Source of the DNA: an uncultured Clostridia bacterium | Lineage (GTDB): Bacteria; Bacillota; Clostridia; Christensenellales; UBA1242 | Direction: 5' to 3' | NCBI GenBank assembly: GCA_944384395.1 | Contig: CALWTD010000026.1 | Span: 1-39,741, forward strand | DNA length: 39,741 nucleotides | In this document: in pieces, positions 16,687 through 25,981 of the stretch | Position numbering within the stretch: the first letter of the stretch is position 1 | Layout of the letters: every line of letters begins with the position of its first letter | Position numbers and translations under genes: made by a program | Notes under the pieces: generated by a model | Databases searched by the model: none | What the model saw: the letters and a program-made list of their open reading frames with translations, nothing else | Told to the model about the DNA's origin: nothing

Positions 16687-16929
16687 TTAATCTATGTCAA
16701 GTTTTTCAATATTAAATACAGGACTATTAAAAAACTCTGTGATTGAAACGCCAAGTTCACGAATAATAAGAGCCATACTTTTAAAATTTGAAGCTTTTGT
16801 TTTGTTGTTTAAAATCGAAGTCATAGTACTATGATATAAGCCTGTCAATTGTTCTAGTTTATATTGTGTCATTTTTTTATTTTTTAATAATTCTCTTACA
16901 CGAATTGCAAAAGCTTGATTTAGTGTCAT
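16687..16929 (-). CDS. XRE-family helix-turn-helix regulator
   Basis: An 80-residue protein that is almost entirely a Cro/C1-type HTH. MTQYKLEQLTGLYHSTMTSI is the recognition region, followed by LIIRELGVSITEFF, as in small XRE regulators. It probably binds DNA as a dimer; the target is unknown. The start is ATG 16929, with GGGAG just upstream. The longer frame from 17013 runs back into the kinase gene and is rejected. It lies 16 bases after the nucleoside kinase stop on the same strand, so the two form an operon, and autoregulation is plausible. Confidence 0.88.
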   Translation of the reverse strand: MTLNQAFAIRVRELLKNKKMTQYKLEQLTGLYHSTMTSILNNKTKASNFKSMALIIRELGVSITEFFNSPVFNIEKLDID

Positions 16930-16945
16930 AATAATCTCCCAAAGT

Positions 16946-17860
16946 TTATTTAATTTGAATAAATTCACAAAGCAAAGAGTTTTCTGGGATAATGCTTTTG
17001 TCAATTTGTTCAAAATTATTTAACTTTGTTTTTATTTCAAGAGTTTTTTGTGAGTTTTCACTGATTAGTGGCATTAAATATTTTGCATACAAAAGTGGTT
17101 CATACATATGAGTAGAGTCAACAAAATAATTTGCTTGATTTTTATATGGGTCAATGTTAACTTTTTCTCCATCTAAAACTTCGTTCCATGTTTTTAGTGT
17201 TTGTTCTATACTCCTTGCACGAGTATAATAATCTCTAATTAGTCTTCTTAAAAGTCTAACTTGTGTATAGTTTAATATTGTTTTGTCTCCTAAATTAAAG
17301 TTAGACATAACACAAATATAAACTTTATAAACTTCGCTATCATGATTTTTTATTAAAGTTGGATTTAATGCGTGCAAGCCTTCAATTATTAAAACACTAT
17401 TATCATCTATTGTTAGTTTAGTATATTTTTCTTCGCGTTTTCCTGTAATAAAATTATATTTGGGCATATGTGCACATTTGTTTTTTGTTAAATCATTTAA
17501 AAATTTGTTTAGATATTTTATATCAAGAGCTCTTAAACTTTCAAAATCATAATTTCCATTTGGTAATTTTGGTGTTTTTGCTCGGTCTAAAAAGAAATCG
17601 TCTAGCGATATAAAAATACCATTTTTGCCATATTTTTCTAGTTCTTTTGAAATTAGTTTGCTTGTTGTTGTTTTGCCAGACGAAGATGGACCAGCAACAA
17701 GAATAATTTTTGCTTTTTTGTTTGTTGCATCTAAAACAAGCTCGCTTATTTGTTCATGATACATTTCTTCACTCATTCCAACAAGAAGACTTGTGTCATT
17801 TTTTGCTAAATTATTTATTTCATCTACAAAAAATATGTTATTTTCGAGTAAATTTTGCAT
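16946..17860 (-). CDS. Uridine kinase-like nucleoside kinase, short form
   Basis: A 304-residue P-loop kinase of the phosphoribulokinase/uridine kinase group. Walker A GPSSSGKT is at about 57-64. It is followed by ISLDDFFLDRAKTPKLPNG, YNFITGKREEKY and the Walker B-like VLIIEGLHALNP. Many Bacillota relatives are about 550 residues long, with an N-terminal TGS/ThrRS-like region. Here only about 50 residues precede the kinase, so that region is missing. The substrate is probably uridine/cytidine or a related nucleoside, but this is not certain. The start is ATG 17860 with AAGGAG upstream; the frame start at 17929 is rejected because it overlaps the promoter. The XRE gene follows. Confidence 0.85.
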   Translation of the reverse strand: MQNLLENNIFFVDEINNLAKNDTSLLVGMSEEMYHEQISELVLDATNKKAKIILVAGPSSSGKTTTSKLISKELEKYGKNGIFISLDDFFLDRAKTPKLPNGNYDFESLRALDIKYLNKFLNDLTKNKCAHMPKYNFITGKREEKYTKLTIDDNSVLIIEGLHALNPTLIKNHDSEVYKVYICVMSNFNLGDKTILNYTQVRLLRRLIRDYYTRARSIEQTLKTWNEVLDGEKVNIDPYKNQANYFVDSTHMYEPLLYAKYLMPLISENSQKTLEIKTKLNNFEQIDKSIIPENSLLCEFIQIK

Positions 17861-17885
17861 AATTCTCCTTTTTTCACGCTTTTTA

Positions 17886-17914
17886 AGTATAACATTTCTA
17901 GCTATATTTTTGAA
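17886..17914 (-). promoter_or_regulatory. Promoter of the kinase-XRE operon
   Basis: On the minus strand, -35 TTCAAA (17914-17909), a 17-base spacer and -10 TATACT (17891-17886), shortly upstream of the ribosome site for the ATG at 17860. Confidence 0.55.
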
Positions 17915-18073
17915 ATATTTTTTAAACAATTATTTTATTTTTGCAAAATATATTGTTTTTTGACTTATTTTGCTTATTTGAGCACAAAAAAATTATTTGA
18001 ACTAATATATATATGTAAAACAAAATGCACATTTATTATATGAGTATTTTTGTTTTTTATAAAAGGTGGAGTT

Positions 18074-19495
18074 ATGAAACTAGATTTACTTTTAAAAAAT
18101 ATTGAAGTTAAAAATGACATTTCAAAATTTAAAAATTTGGATATATCTTCAATAAGCGTAAATGCACAGAACAAAATGGATAACGGTTTGTTTTTTTGCT
18201 ACAAGGGTAGCCATGATGGATATACTTTAATTGACGAAGCAATTTCAAATGGTGCATGTGCAATTGTTGTTGATAAAATTATAGACAAAAATATAAATCA
18301 AATTTTGGTTGATGATGTTAGAAAATGTATAGGACTTGTGTCAAAAGTTTTTTATGGCACAGAAAATGTTAAGGTTATTGGCATAACTGGAACAAACGGA
18401 AAAACAACAACATCTTTTATAATAAAAAGTATTTTAGAAACAGCAAATAAAAAAGTGGGTGTAATTGGAACAAACGGAATTTATTTTTGTGATAAATTTT
18501 TACCAGCAAAACTAACCACACCAGACCCAATAGATTTACATGAAATATTTTCCATTATGAAAAAAGGCAAAGTCGATTACATTGTTATGGAAGTGTCAGC
18601 ACACGCAATATATTTAGAAAAAATTGTTGGCATTGATTTTGTTTGTAAAATATTAACCAATGTAACACAAGACCATTTAGACTTTTTTAAAAATATGAAA
18701 GAGTATCAAGACACAAAATTAAGTTTTTTTAATAAAGATGATTTAATGATTATAAATGCCGATGATGAATGTGGACAAATTTTATTAAAAAAATATGAAA
18801 ATGCAATTTCATACGGAATAAAAAATCCAAGTGATGCATTTTGTATTGAAATTACAAAAGATTGCCTATCTTATGTTATGAACATAAGTGATAATGTTAT
18901 AAAACTTAAAACGCATTTATATGGACTGTTTAATGTTTACAATGCACTCGCAAGTGCAGTGTGCTGTTATTTTCTGGGAATTGGCATAGATGACATAAAA
19001 AAAGGTATAGAAAACGCAAAATCAGTAGAAGGAAGATTTAATGTAATAACTCACAATAATAAAAAAATTATTATAGATTTTGCACATACTCCAGATGGAC
19101 TTGAAAATGTTTTAAAAACAGCAAGAAAAATAACTGATGGGAAACTTGTTTGTGTTTTTGGTTGTGGTGGAGATAGAGATAAATCAAAAAGGGCTGTTAT
19201 GGGTGCAGTTGCCGAAAAGTATGCCGATTATTCTTTTGTTACAAGCGACAATCCACGTTTTGAAGAACCTTCAAAAATTATAAAACAGATACTTGAAGGG
19301 TTTAATAAAACTAATTATTATGCAGTTGAAGACAGAACAACGGCAATAAAAATTGCAATAAGTTCACTAAAAGAAAATGACACTCTTATAATTTGTGGTA
19401 AAGGTGGAGAAAATTATATGGACATAAAAGGCGAGAAACTGCCATATAGTGATTTTGAAGTTGTAAAAAATTGTATTAAGGATAATTTATGTTAA
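18074..19495 (+). CDS. murE: UDP-MurNAc-L-Ala-D-Glu: meso-diaminopimelate ligase
   Basis: The 473-residue cytoplasmic ligase adds the third residue of the peptidoglycan stem peptide. The ATP-binding GTNGKTTT motif follows residue 103 (GITGTNGKTTTS). The DNPR motif at about 392-395 marks specificity for meso-diaminopimelate rather than Lys, so the cell wall is probably DAP-type. The start is ATG 18074, preceded by AGGTGGAG; the frame start at 18050 has no ribosome site. It is the first gene of a tight murE-mraY-murD-ftsW operon and overlaps mraY by 7 bases. murF, which usually follows murE, is not here. Confidence 0.96.
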   Translation: MKLDLLLKNIEVKNDISKFKNLDISSISVNAQNKMDNGLFFCYKGSHDGYTLIDEAISNGACAIVVDKIIDKNINQILVDDVRKCIGLVSKVFYGTENVKVIGITGTNGKTTTSFIIKSILETANKKVGVIGTNGIYFCDKFLPAKLTTPDPIDLHEIFSIMKKGKVDYIVMEVSAHAIYLEKIVGIDFVCKILTNVTQDHLDFFKNMKEYQDTKLSFFNKDDLMIINADDECGQILLKKYENAISYGIKNPSDAFCIEITKDCLSYVMNISDNVIKLKTHLYGLFNVYNALASAVCCYFLGIGIDDIKKGIENAKSVEGRFNVITHNNKKIIIDFAHTPDGLENVLKTARKITDGKLVCVFGCGGDRDKSKRAVMGAVAEKYADYSFVTSDNPRFEEPSKIIKQILEGFNKTNYYAVEDRTTAIKIAISSLKENDTLIICGKGGENYMDIKGEKLPYSDFEVVKNCIKDNLC

Positions 19496-20487
19496 TAAGA
19501 TATTTAATTGTTTTTTTAGTTGCATTTGGTGTGTCTGCTCTTTTATCGCCAATTGTTGTTAATTTAATAAAAAAATTAAAAGCAAAACAAACCATACTTC
19601 ATTATGTTAAAGAGCACGAACAAAAAAACGGAACTCCAACAATGGGTGGAATTATTTTTGTTGTTTCGTGCACACTTGTGTGTTTGTGTTTTGTGTGGGG
19701 AGAGTTTTTACTTGCAATAATCACTCTCGTGGTTATGCTTGCATATGGACTACTTGGTTTTTTAGATGATTTTTTAAAAGTTCATTATAAACACAATTTA
19801 GGTCTTAGGGCATATCAAAAAATAATTGGACAAGTTGGTATTGCAACTATTATTGCCGTTTTTGTTTATCAGTCAAATTTGGTTGGAACACAAATTTTTA
19901 TACCATTTACAAATACAACAATAGATTTGGGCATTGGAATAATTCCATTTATAATTTTTGTGTATTTAGCTGTTGTAAACAGTGTAAATTTAATTGATGG
20001 ACTTGATGGACTTGCAAGTGGTGTAAGTTTTGTTTATATCGTTAGTTTTGCTTGCGTTTTGCTTTTATATCAAGATTTGTATATTGGACAAACTTTTGTT
20101 GAAATGCAAAATTTGCAACAAATATGTTTTGCAATGGCTGGCTGTTTACTTGCGTACTTTATGATAAATTGCTTTCCTGCAAAAATATTTATGGGGGATA
20201 CAGGTTCGCTTGCACTTGGTGGACTAATAACAACTCTTGCTGTGTTTTCAAAATTAGAACTTTACATTCCTTTTTTGGGCCTTTGTTATGTTATAACTGC
20301 ATTATCTGATATTATTCAGGTATTGCACTACAAAAGAACAAAAAAAAGAATATTTTTAATGGCACCACTGCATCATCATTTTCAAATGAAAGGTGTGCAT
20401 GAAAATAAAATAGTCGCAATATATATAATATCGACAATGATTATTTGTTTAATAGCAATAACATTGATTTTATATATTGGTGGCTAA
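19489..20487 (+). CDS. mraY: Phospho-MurNAc-pentapeptide transferase
   Basis: The 332-residue polytopic membrane enzyme transfers phospho-MurNAc-pentapeptide to undecaprenyl phosphate to make lipid I. About ten transmembrane segments are visible. Active-site signatures are LGFLDDFLK, NLIDGLDGLASG, FMGDTGSLALGG and the MAPLHHHFQMKG loop. Its start codon overlaps the murE stop (7 bases), and murD follows after one base, so translation is coupled. Length and motifs are typical. Confidence 0.97.
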   Translation: MLIRYLIVFLVAFGVSALLSPIVVNLIKKLKAKQTILHYVKEHEQKNGTPTMGGIIFVVSCTLVCLCFVWGEFLLAIITLVVMLAYGLLGFLDDFLKVHYKHNLGLRAYQKIIGQVGIATIIAVFVYQSNLVGTQIFIPFTNTTIDLGIGIIPFIIFVYLAVVNSVNLIDGLDGLASGVSFVYIVSFACVLLLYQDLYIGQTFVEMQNLQQICFAMAGCLLAYFMINCFPAKIFMGDTGSLALGGLITTLAVFSKLELYIPFLGLCYVITALSDIIQVLHYKRTKKRIFLMAPLHHHFQMKGVHENKIVAIYIISTMIICLIAITLILYIGG

Positions 20488-20488
20488 A

Positions 20489-21793
20489 ATGAACATTTTA
20501 ACAAAAAATTTTTTAGTATATGGAACAGGCTTGTCGGGAACAAGTGCTGTTTCTTTTTTGCTTTCTCGTGGAGCAAAAAATGTGTATACATATGATGACA
20601 AAAATACCACACAAATAAAAGATACAATAAAATTAGAAAATTTAGATGATATAAAATCTTTGGACTTAGAGTGCGTAATTCTTAGTCCGGGAGTACAAGT
20701 TATAGGCAATAAAAACATACAAAAGTTTGAAGATAACCATATTCCATATATAAGTGAGTTTAGTTTAGGCTTTATGTTTTCGCAAGGCAAAAAAATTTGT
20801 ATAACAGGCACAAATGGAAAAACAACAACGGTTAATCTTATTTATGAAATGTGTAAAACAAAATATAAAAATGTTTTCTTGTGTGGCAACACAAATACAC
20901 CAATAACAAAAATAGCAAATTTAACTTCTCTAGATAGCATTGTTATATGCGAAGTTAGTAGTTTTGCACTTGAAACTGCAAAAGATGTCAAACCAAATAT
21001 TTGCTCAATTTTAAATATAACAAATGACCACATCAACAGACATTTAACTATGGAAAATTACATAAATGTAAAAACAAAAATAACAGCACTTCAAGATGAA
21101 AATGACATTTTTGTTTGCAATGATAATTTCGACATTAAAACCAGTGCAAAAATTGTAAATTATAGCTTAGTTGATAGATGTAGTGGGGCATATCTTCATG
21201 ACGGCTTTATTTGTTATAACAACAAAAAAATTATAAACAAAAAAGATATACACTTAATTGGAGAAAAAAATCTTGAAAATATTCTTTGTGCTGTTACAAT
21301 ATGTAAACTTCTAAAAGTTAAAAATGGAAAAATTAAGAAGGTGTTAAAAACATTTAAGGGTTTAAAACATAGATTGCAAAAAGTTATGCTTAAAGACAAT
21401 ATTACATATGTTGACGATAGCAAAGCAACAAATCCAGATAGTACAATTTCGGCACTAGAAAGTTTTAAATCAAGCATCGTCCTTTTGTTGGGTGGAAGCG
21501 ACAAAGGTTATACATATGATAACATATTTGAGCATTGCTATAATGTTAGGCAAATTATTACATTTGGAGATATGTCTGAAAAAATAAAACAATGTGCAAT
21601 TGAAAATAATTTTGAAAACGTTATCTCATTTAAACATATGAATGATGCAGTAAAATACGCAATTAGCATTGCAAAAAACGGAGATGTTGTATTGTTTTCT
21701 CCTGCGTGTGCAAGTTTTGACGAATTTCATTCTTATGATGAGCGTGGAAATAAATTTATTGAAATAGTTAAGGAAATAAATGAAGAAAATTAA
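20489..21793 (+). CDS. murD: UDP-N-acetylmuramoyl-L-alanine:D-glutamate ligase
   Basis: The 434-residue cytoplasmic ligase adds D-glutamate to UDP-MurNAc-L-Ala. It has an N-terminal Rossmann domain (LVYGTGLSGTSA), a central ATP-grasp-like Mur ligase domain with GTNGKTTT at 107-114, and a C-terminal domain (YVDDSKATNPDST, LLGGSDKGYTYD, SPACASFDEFHSYDERG). The start is ATG 20489 with GGTGG upstream; the in-frame TTG 20477 is less likely. It overlaps ftsW by 14 bases. In a standard cluster it would follow mraY exactly as here. Confidence 0.96.
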   Translation: MNILTKNFLVYGTGLSGTSAVSFLLSRGAKNVYTYDDKNTTQIKDTIKLENLDDIKSLDLECVILSPGVQVIGNKNIQKFEDNHIPYISEFSLGFMFSQGKKICITGTNGKTTTVNLIYEMCKTKYKNVFLCGNTNTPITKIANLTSLDSIVICEVSSFALETAKDVKPNICSILNITNDHINRHLTMENYINVKTKITALQDENDIFVCNDNFDIKTSAKIVNYSLVDRCSGAYLHDGFICYNNKKIINKKDIHLIGEKNLENILCAVTICKLLKVKNGKIKKVLKTFKGLKHRLQKVMLKDNITYVDDSKATNPDSTISALESFKSSIVLLLGGSDKGYTYDNIFEHCYNVRQIITFGDMSEKIKQCAIENNFENVISFKHMNDAVKYAISIAKNGDVVLFSPACASFDEFHSYDERGNKFIEIVKEINEEN

Positions 21794-22877
21794 AGTAGAC
21801 AAAACAAGCTTAACAATAATTTTATGTATGCTTACACTTTGCATTTTTGGGTGCATAATGGTTTACAGTGCAAGTTGTTATTCTTCGCAAAAAAATTTTG
21901 ATAATCAGTGGTATTTTTTAGTAAAGCAAATTATTGGTGTGTTACTTGGCTTATGTGGTTTTATTTTCTTTTATTTTTTTGATTATAAAAAATTACAAAA
22001 ATTTAAATGGATAATGTTTATTGTTTCCATTGTTTTGCTAGTTTTGGTGTTTATTCCTGGCATAGGAATATCTAACTATGGTGCAAGAAGATGGATTGGA
22101 CTTTTTGGCTTTTCTTTTCAACCAAGTGAAATAGCAAAGTTTTCGCTTGTGCTTTTTTGTGCTTGTCATTTTGCAAAAAACAAAGACAATGCAAAAAGTT
22201 TTAAAACTATGCTTTTACCACTCATGGTTGGTGCAGTGTTTTGTTTGCTTGTAATACTTGAACCCAACATGAGCATAACAATGTGTATTGCAATTGTTAT
22301 GGTTTGTATGATGTTTTTTGGTGGAACAAACCTGAAATATTTTGTTATACTTGGCTGTTTGGCGCTTGTAATGGTTCCTGTTTTAATAATAATGGAACCG
22401 TATAGACTTTTAAGACTTATGGCTTTTTTAGACCCTTGGGCATCTCCACAGGGCGAAGGGTTTCAACTAATTCAATCTTTGTATTCGCTTGGTAATGGTG
22501 GGCTTTTTGGAGTGGGGCTTTTTAGTTCAAGACAAAAATATTTATATTTGCCATTTGCAGAAAGTGACTTCATTTTTTCAATTATATGCGAAGAACTGGG
22601 CTTTTTTGGTGCGTCAATAATTGTTATTATTTTTGCAGTTTTAATTGGTGCACTTGTTAAAGTGTCGTTAAATGCAAAAGATAGATTTGCAAGTTTACTC
22701 GTTGCAGGAATTGCTTGTGTAATTGGTGTTCAAGTTATTTTAAACATCGCAGTTGTAACAGGTTCTATTCCACCAACAGGACTTCCACTTCCATTTATAA
22801 GTGCAGGTAGCACTTCGCTTATGGTGTTTATGAGTGCTCTTGGTGTATGCTTAAATGTTAATAGACAGAGCAAATAA
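21780..22877 (+). CDS. ftsW: SEDS-family peptidoglycan glycosyltransferase FtsW (or SpoVE)
   Basis: A 365-residue polytopic SEDS protein with about ten transmembrane helices. It polymerises lipid II at the septum together with a class B PBP. Signatures are YGARRWIG, FQPSEIAKFSLV, GGLFGVGLFSSRQKYLYLP and PLPFISAGSTSLM. In spore formers the copy in this cluster can be SpoVE, the spore-cortex paralogue; the sequence alone does not decide. The start overlaps the end of murD by 14 bases. A strong terminator follows, so it ends the murE operon. The usual next gene, murG, is absent here. Confidence 0.92.
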   Translation: MKKIKVDKTSLTIILCMLTLCIFGCIMVYSASCYSSQKNFDNQWYFLVKQIIGVLLGLCGFIFFYFFDYKKLQKFKWIMFIVSIVLLVLVFIPGIGISNYGARRWIGLFGFSFQPSEIAKFSLVLFCACHFAKNKDNAKSFKTMLLPLMVGAVFCLLVILEPNMSITMCIAIVMVCMMFFGGTNLKYFVILGCLALVMVPVLIIMEPYRLLRLMAFLDPWASPQGEGFQLIQSLYSLGNGGLFGVGLFSSRQKYLYLPFAESDFIFSIICEELGFFGASIIVIIFAVLIGALVKVSLNAKDRFASLLVAGIACVIGVQVILNIAVVTGSIPPTGLPLPFISAGSTSLMVFMSALGVCLNVNRQSK

Positions 22878-22885
22878 AAGATAAT

Positions 22886-22920
22886 AAATGTATACAAAAC
22901 CTATTGTATACATTTTTTTT
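22886..22920 (+). terminator. Intrinsic terminator after ftsW
   Basis: An 11-bp stem AAATGTATACA (22886-22896) with TGTATACATTT (22905-22915), an 8-base loop and a T run. Confidence 0.9.
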
Positions 22921-22946
22921 ATATTTAAAAATTTTTAAAATAAAAT

Positions 22947-22975
22947 TTGCATTTTATCAAATGGTTTATTAAAAT
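22947..22975 (+). promoter_or_regulatory. Promoter of the GNAT gene
   Basis: -35 TTGCAT (22947-22952), a 17-base spacer and -10 TAAAAT (22970-22975). Transcription would start near 22982. Confidence 0.55.
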
Positions 22976-23010
22976 AAAGTGTCTTTATAATCATAAAAAA
23001 GGTAAGGCAC

Positions 23011-23559
23011 ATGAAATACATTTCACAATTAGAAACAAAAGATTTGATTTTGCGTAAAGCAAAACAAGAAGATTTAAAAAACATATTCAATAATTATTGG
23101 TCTAGTGAAAAAAGTTCCAAATATATGTTATGGGTGCCACAAAAAAATTTACAAGAAGCACAAGAAAGATTAAATAGAACTTTTGAGTTTCAAAAAAATA
23201 ATTTTACATTTTTTGTTTGTGATAAAAAAACAGGCATGGCGATAGGACAAGCCGGCATGAAAAAAATGAAGCCAGGTATATACGAAGATATTGGAATTGG
23301 AATAGGTGAAAATTTTGTTGGACATGGTTACGGAAAGCAAATTTTAAATTGTTTTATAAATTACTTGTTTAATGAACTAAATGCAAAAAAAATAGTTTGT
23401 TCATGCCACTGCGAGAATATTGCATCAGAAAAATTACAAAAATCATGTGGGTTAAAATATGCATATTCAAAAATGTACATAAGACAGAAAGATGGTATGA
23501 GTTATAGAGCAGATTACTATGAAATTACAAGAGAAGAGTATTTGCAAAATAAAAAATGA
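23011..23559 (+). CDS. GNAT-family N-acetyltransferase, RimJ/RimL-like
   Basis: The 182-residue acetyltransferase uses acetyl-CoA. The start LETKDLILRKAKQEDLKNIF is the typical RimJ/RimL-type opening. The acetyl-CoA loop is in the GIGENFVGHGYGKQIL segment, and NIASEKLQKSCGL is the later conserved helix. The substrate may be a ribosomal protein N-terminus, an antibiotic or a small amine, and cannot be told. The ATG has AAGG upstream. It has its own promoter and sits between ftsW and murA, where no GNAT gene belongs in the standard cluster, so it is an insertion. Confidence 0.9.
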   Translation: MKYISQLETKDLILRKAKQEDLKNIFNNYWSSEKSSKYMLWVPQKNLQEAQERLNRTFEFQKNNFTFFVCDKKTGMAIGQAGMKKMKPGIYEDIGIGIGENFVGHGYGKQILNCFINYLFNELNAKKIVCSCHCENIASEKLQKSCGLKYAYSKMYIRQKDGMSYRADYYEITREEYLQNKK

Positions 23560-23651
23560 TATTTTTATGAATAAAATCATATAAATTTTTTACAAAATAT
23601 TTTTTATATGGTAAATATATTGTAAAAAATTATGAAAAAGGAAAATAACCA

Positions 23652-24641
23652 ATGAGTAAAAGCCGTGTAGTTTATTTCGATATAGTTAAAGCTGTTTTAA
23701 TTTTTTTTGTGGTTTTGGGTCATGTAATAGAAAATTACACAAAAAACCCAGTTGCAAAGGCAATATATTTATTTATATATGCTTTTCATATGCCATTATT
23801 TGTTTTTATTTCAGGAGTTTTTGCAAAATATAATAAAAAAACTTGTTTTAATTATTTATTTTATTATTTAATTTTTGATATTATAAGCATTCTTTTAAAA
23901 ATTTTTATTTTTCAACCGACAACTACATTTTCTACATCAAAAATTTTAAATTTTATTTTTGTACCTCAATGGACACTTTGGTATATATTTGCCTTGCCAA
24001 TATGGGTTTTTAGCTTAAAATTTATAAAAAATGTTACAATGCGTAAAGTGTTAATAGCCTTCGTAGTCGCTTTAATTGTTGGATTTATTCCTGTCTTTAA
24101 TTCAGTTTTGTCTATAAGCAGAATATTCTATTTTTATCCATTTTTTCTACTTGGTGCAATGTGTGGTGGAAAAAATATAAACAAATTTTTAAGTTACATA
24201 AAAACAAATAAAAACATAAGAATGAAAATTTTAGCAAGTATTTTTTTAATTGTTTTATTTTTTCTACTTTTACAATTTCAAAATAGTATTTCAAAAAGTA
24301 TTTTTTATGGTTCAAGTCCTTATAACAATATAGGAGATTTGTTTATTAGAATACTTAATTATATAATTGGGTTAAGTACTTCAATTGCTATTTTGATTGT
24401 TATTCCATTTCCAAGTAATGACAAAAAAAGTGTAACAAAACTAACTACTATCGTTGGAACAAGAACATTATCAATTTATCTTTTCCACTCAATAGCAATA
24501 TCGTTTTTTGAAAAATATGTGCCTTTAAAACTTGATAATTTATGGTATATTTTGTTGTTTTCAATTTCTTTTTCAATTTTAATAATACTAATTACGACTC
24601 CTTTAAATTTTATCATTAAAAAACTAAAAATTTTTAGATAG
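23652..24641 (+). CDS. Acyltransferase 3 family membrane protein
   Basis: A 329-residue polytopic protein with about ten transmembrane helices. The signature YFDIVKAVLIFFVVLGHVIE followed by FHMPLFVFISGVF is that of acyltransferase-3 proteins, which move acetyl or other acyl groups onto extracytoplasmic sugars. The His in VVLGHV is the likely catalytic residue. No C-terminal SGNH domain is present, unlike OatA. The target may be a wall polysaccharide or peptidoglycan sugar; its position in the cell-wall cluster hints at this but does not prove it. The ATG follows AAAGGAAAATAACCA. Confidence 0.87.
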   Translation: MSKSRVVYFDIVKAVLIFFVVLGHVIENYTKNPVAKAIYLFIYAFHMPLFVFISGVFAKYNKKTCFNYLFYYLIFDIISILLKIFIFQPTTTFSTSKILNFIFVPQWTLWYIFALPIWVFSLKFIKNVTMRKVLIAFVVALIVGFIPVFNSVLSISRIFYFYPFFLLGAMCGGKNINKFLSYIKTNKNIRMKILASIFLIVLFFLLLQFQNSISKSIFYGSSPYNNIGDLFIRILNYIIGLSTSIAILIVIPFPSNDKKSVTKLTTIVGTRTLSIYLFHSIAISFFEKYVPLKLDNLWYILLFSISFSILIILITTPLNFIIKKLKIFR

Positions 24642-24721
24642 TAAAATAATAACAAATTCTTTAACAAAGTGGCTCATACACAAAAAAACATCTATATGCA
24701 TAGATTAGTGTGGAGACTACA

Positions 24722-25981
24722 ATGGAGAATTTTTTTATTTGTGGTGGAAATAAACTTGACGGAAGCTTAGAAATTTCAACATCAAAAAATGCCGTTTTAC
24801 CAATTTTAGCAGGGTGTATACTTTGCGATAAACAAATTATTTTACATAAATTTCCAAAATATGAAGATACAAAAAATATGCTGAACATTCTTCAAAGTTT
24901 AGGAGCAAAATATTTCTTTCAAGATGATAGTGTAATAATAAATTGTCAACCAATTACAAAAAGTGAAATTTCAATGGAACTCGCTTCAAAAATTAGGTCG
25001 TCTTTTTTTAGTTTAGGTGCAATCCTTTCCAGGTTCAAAAAAGCAAAAGTTGCATATCCGGGTGGGTGTGCAATTGGGGCAAGACCAATAGATTTACACC
25101 TTAAAGGCTTAAAATGTTTGGGCGTAAAAATAGTTGATAAACACGGCTACATATATTGTGATGGCACAAACATGAAAAGTGGAGTGGTTAGTCTCGATTT
25201 TCCGTCTGTTGGTGCAACAGAGAATATTATGCTTGCATCTGTTTTTTTGAAAGGAACAACAAAAATTATAAATTGTGCAAGAGAGCCAGAAATTGTTGAC
25301 CTTGCTAATTTTTTAAATATGCAAGGAGCAAAAGTTTATGGTGCAGGTTCAAGTGTAATAGAAATTGAAGGAGTACATAGTTTAAACGGAGTGGATTACA
25401 CGCCTATATCGGATAGAATTATTACAGGTACATATATTTTAGCAACATGTATGTGTGGTGGTAATGTTGAACTTACAAATGTCAACTATGAAAATGTGCT
25501 TGCTCTTGTTAGTAAACTTAAAAATAATTGTTGCAAAATCACATATAAAGGTGATAAACTAACACTAGTTGCAGATAAAAGACCAAAATGCATTTCAAAA
25601 ATAGAAACAAGGCCATATCCGGGCTTTCCAACAGATTTACAACCACAAATAACTGCAATGCTTTCAATAGCAAAAGGTACATCGGTAGTTGTGGAAAATT
25701 TGTTTGAATCAAGGTTTAAACATATTGCAGAACTAACAAAAATGGGCGCTGATATTATTATCAATGACAAAGCTGCAATAATTAAGGGAGTTAGTCAGCT
25801 TTATGGCGCTGATGTAACTTGTTTTGATCTTAGAGGTGGGGCGGCAATGGTTCTTGCAGGACTTGTGGCAAAGGGCTATACAACAGTGCACGACATACAT
25901 CATATTGACCGTGGTTACTATGAAATGGAAAAAGATTTGCAAAAATTAGGAGCAAATATTGAAAGGATTAAAGAAATATAA
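24722..25981 (+). CDS. murA: UDP-N-acetylglucosamine 1-carboxyvinyltransferase
   Basis: The 419-residue EPT-family enzyme transfers enolpyruvate from PEP to UDP-GlcNAc, the first committed step of peptidoglycan synthesis. The catalytic Cys is at about 116 (PGGCAIGARPIDLH), so the enzyme should be of the fosfomycin-sensitive type. Lys22 in STSKNAVLPIL is conserved. The start is ATG 24722, with GGAG at 24712-24715; the in-frame GTG 24710 contains this site and is rejected. ftsQ begins inside its 3' end. Bacillota often carry two murA genes; only one is visible here. Confidence 0.96.
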   Translation: MENFFICGGNKLDGSLEISTSKNAVLPILAGCILCDKQIILHKFPKYEDTKNMLNILQSLGAKYFFQDDSVIINCQPITKSEISMELASKIRSSFFSLGAILSRFKKAKVAYPGGCAIGARPIDLHLKGLKCLGVKIVDKHGYIYCDGTNMKSGVVSLDFPSVGATENIMLASVFLKGTTKIINCAREPEIVDLANFLNMQGAKVYGAGSSVIEIEGVHSLNGVDYTPISDRIITGTYILATCMCGGNVELTNVNYENVLALVSKLKNNCCKITYKGDKLTLVADKRPKCISKIETRPYPGFPTDLQPQITAMLSIAKGTSVVVENLFESRFKHIAELTKMGADIIINDKAAIIKGVSQLYGADVTCFDLRGGAAMVLAGLVAKGYTTVHDIHHIDRGYYEMEKDLQKLGANIERIKEI

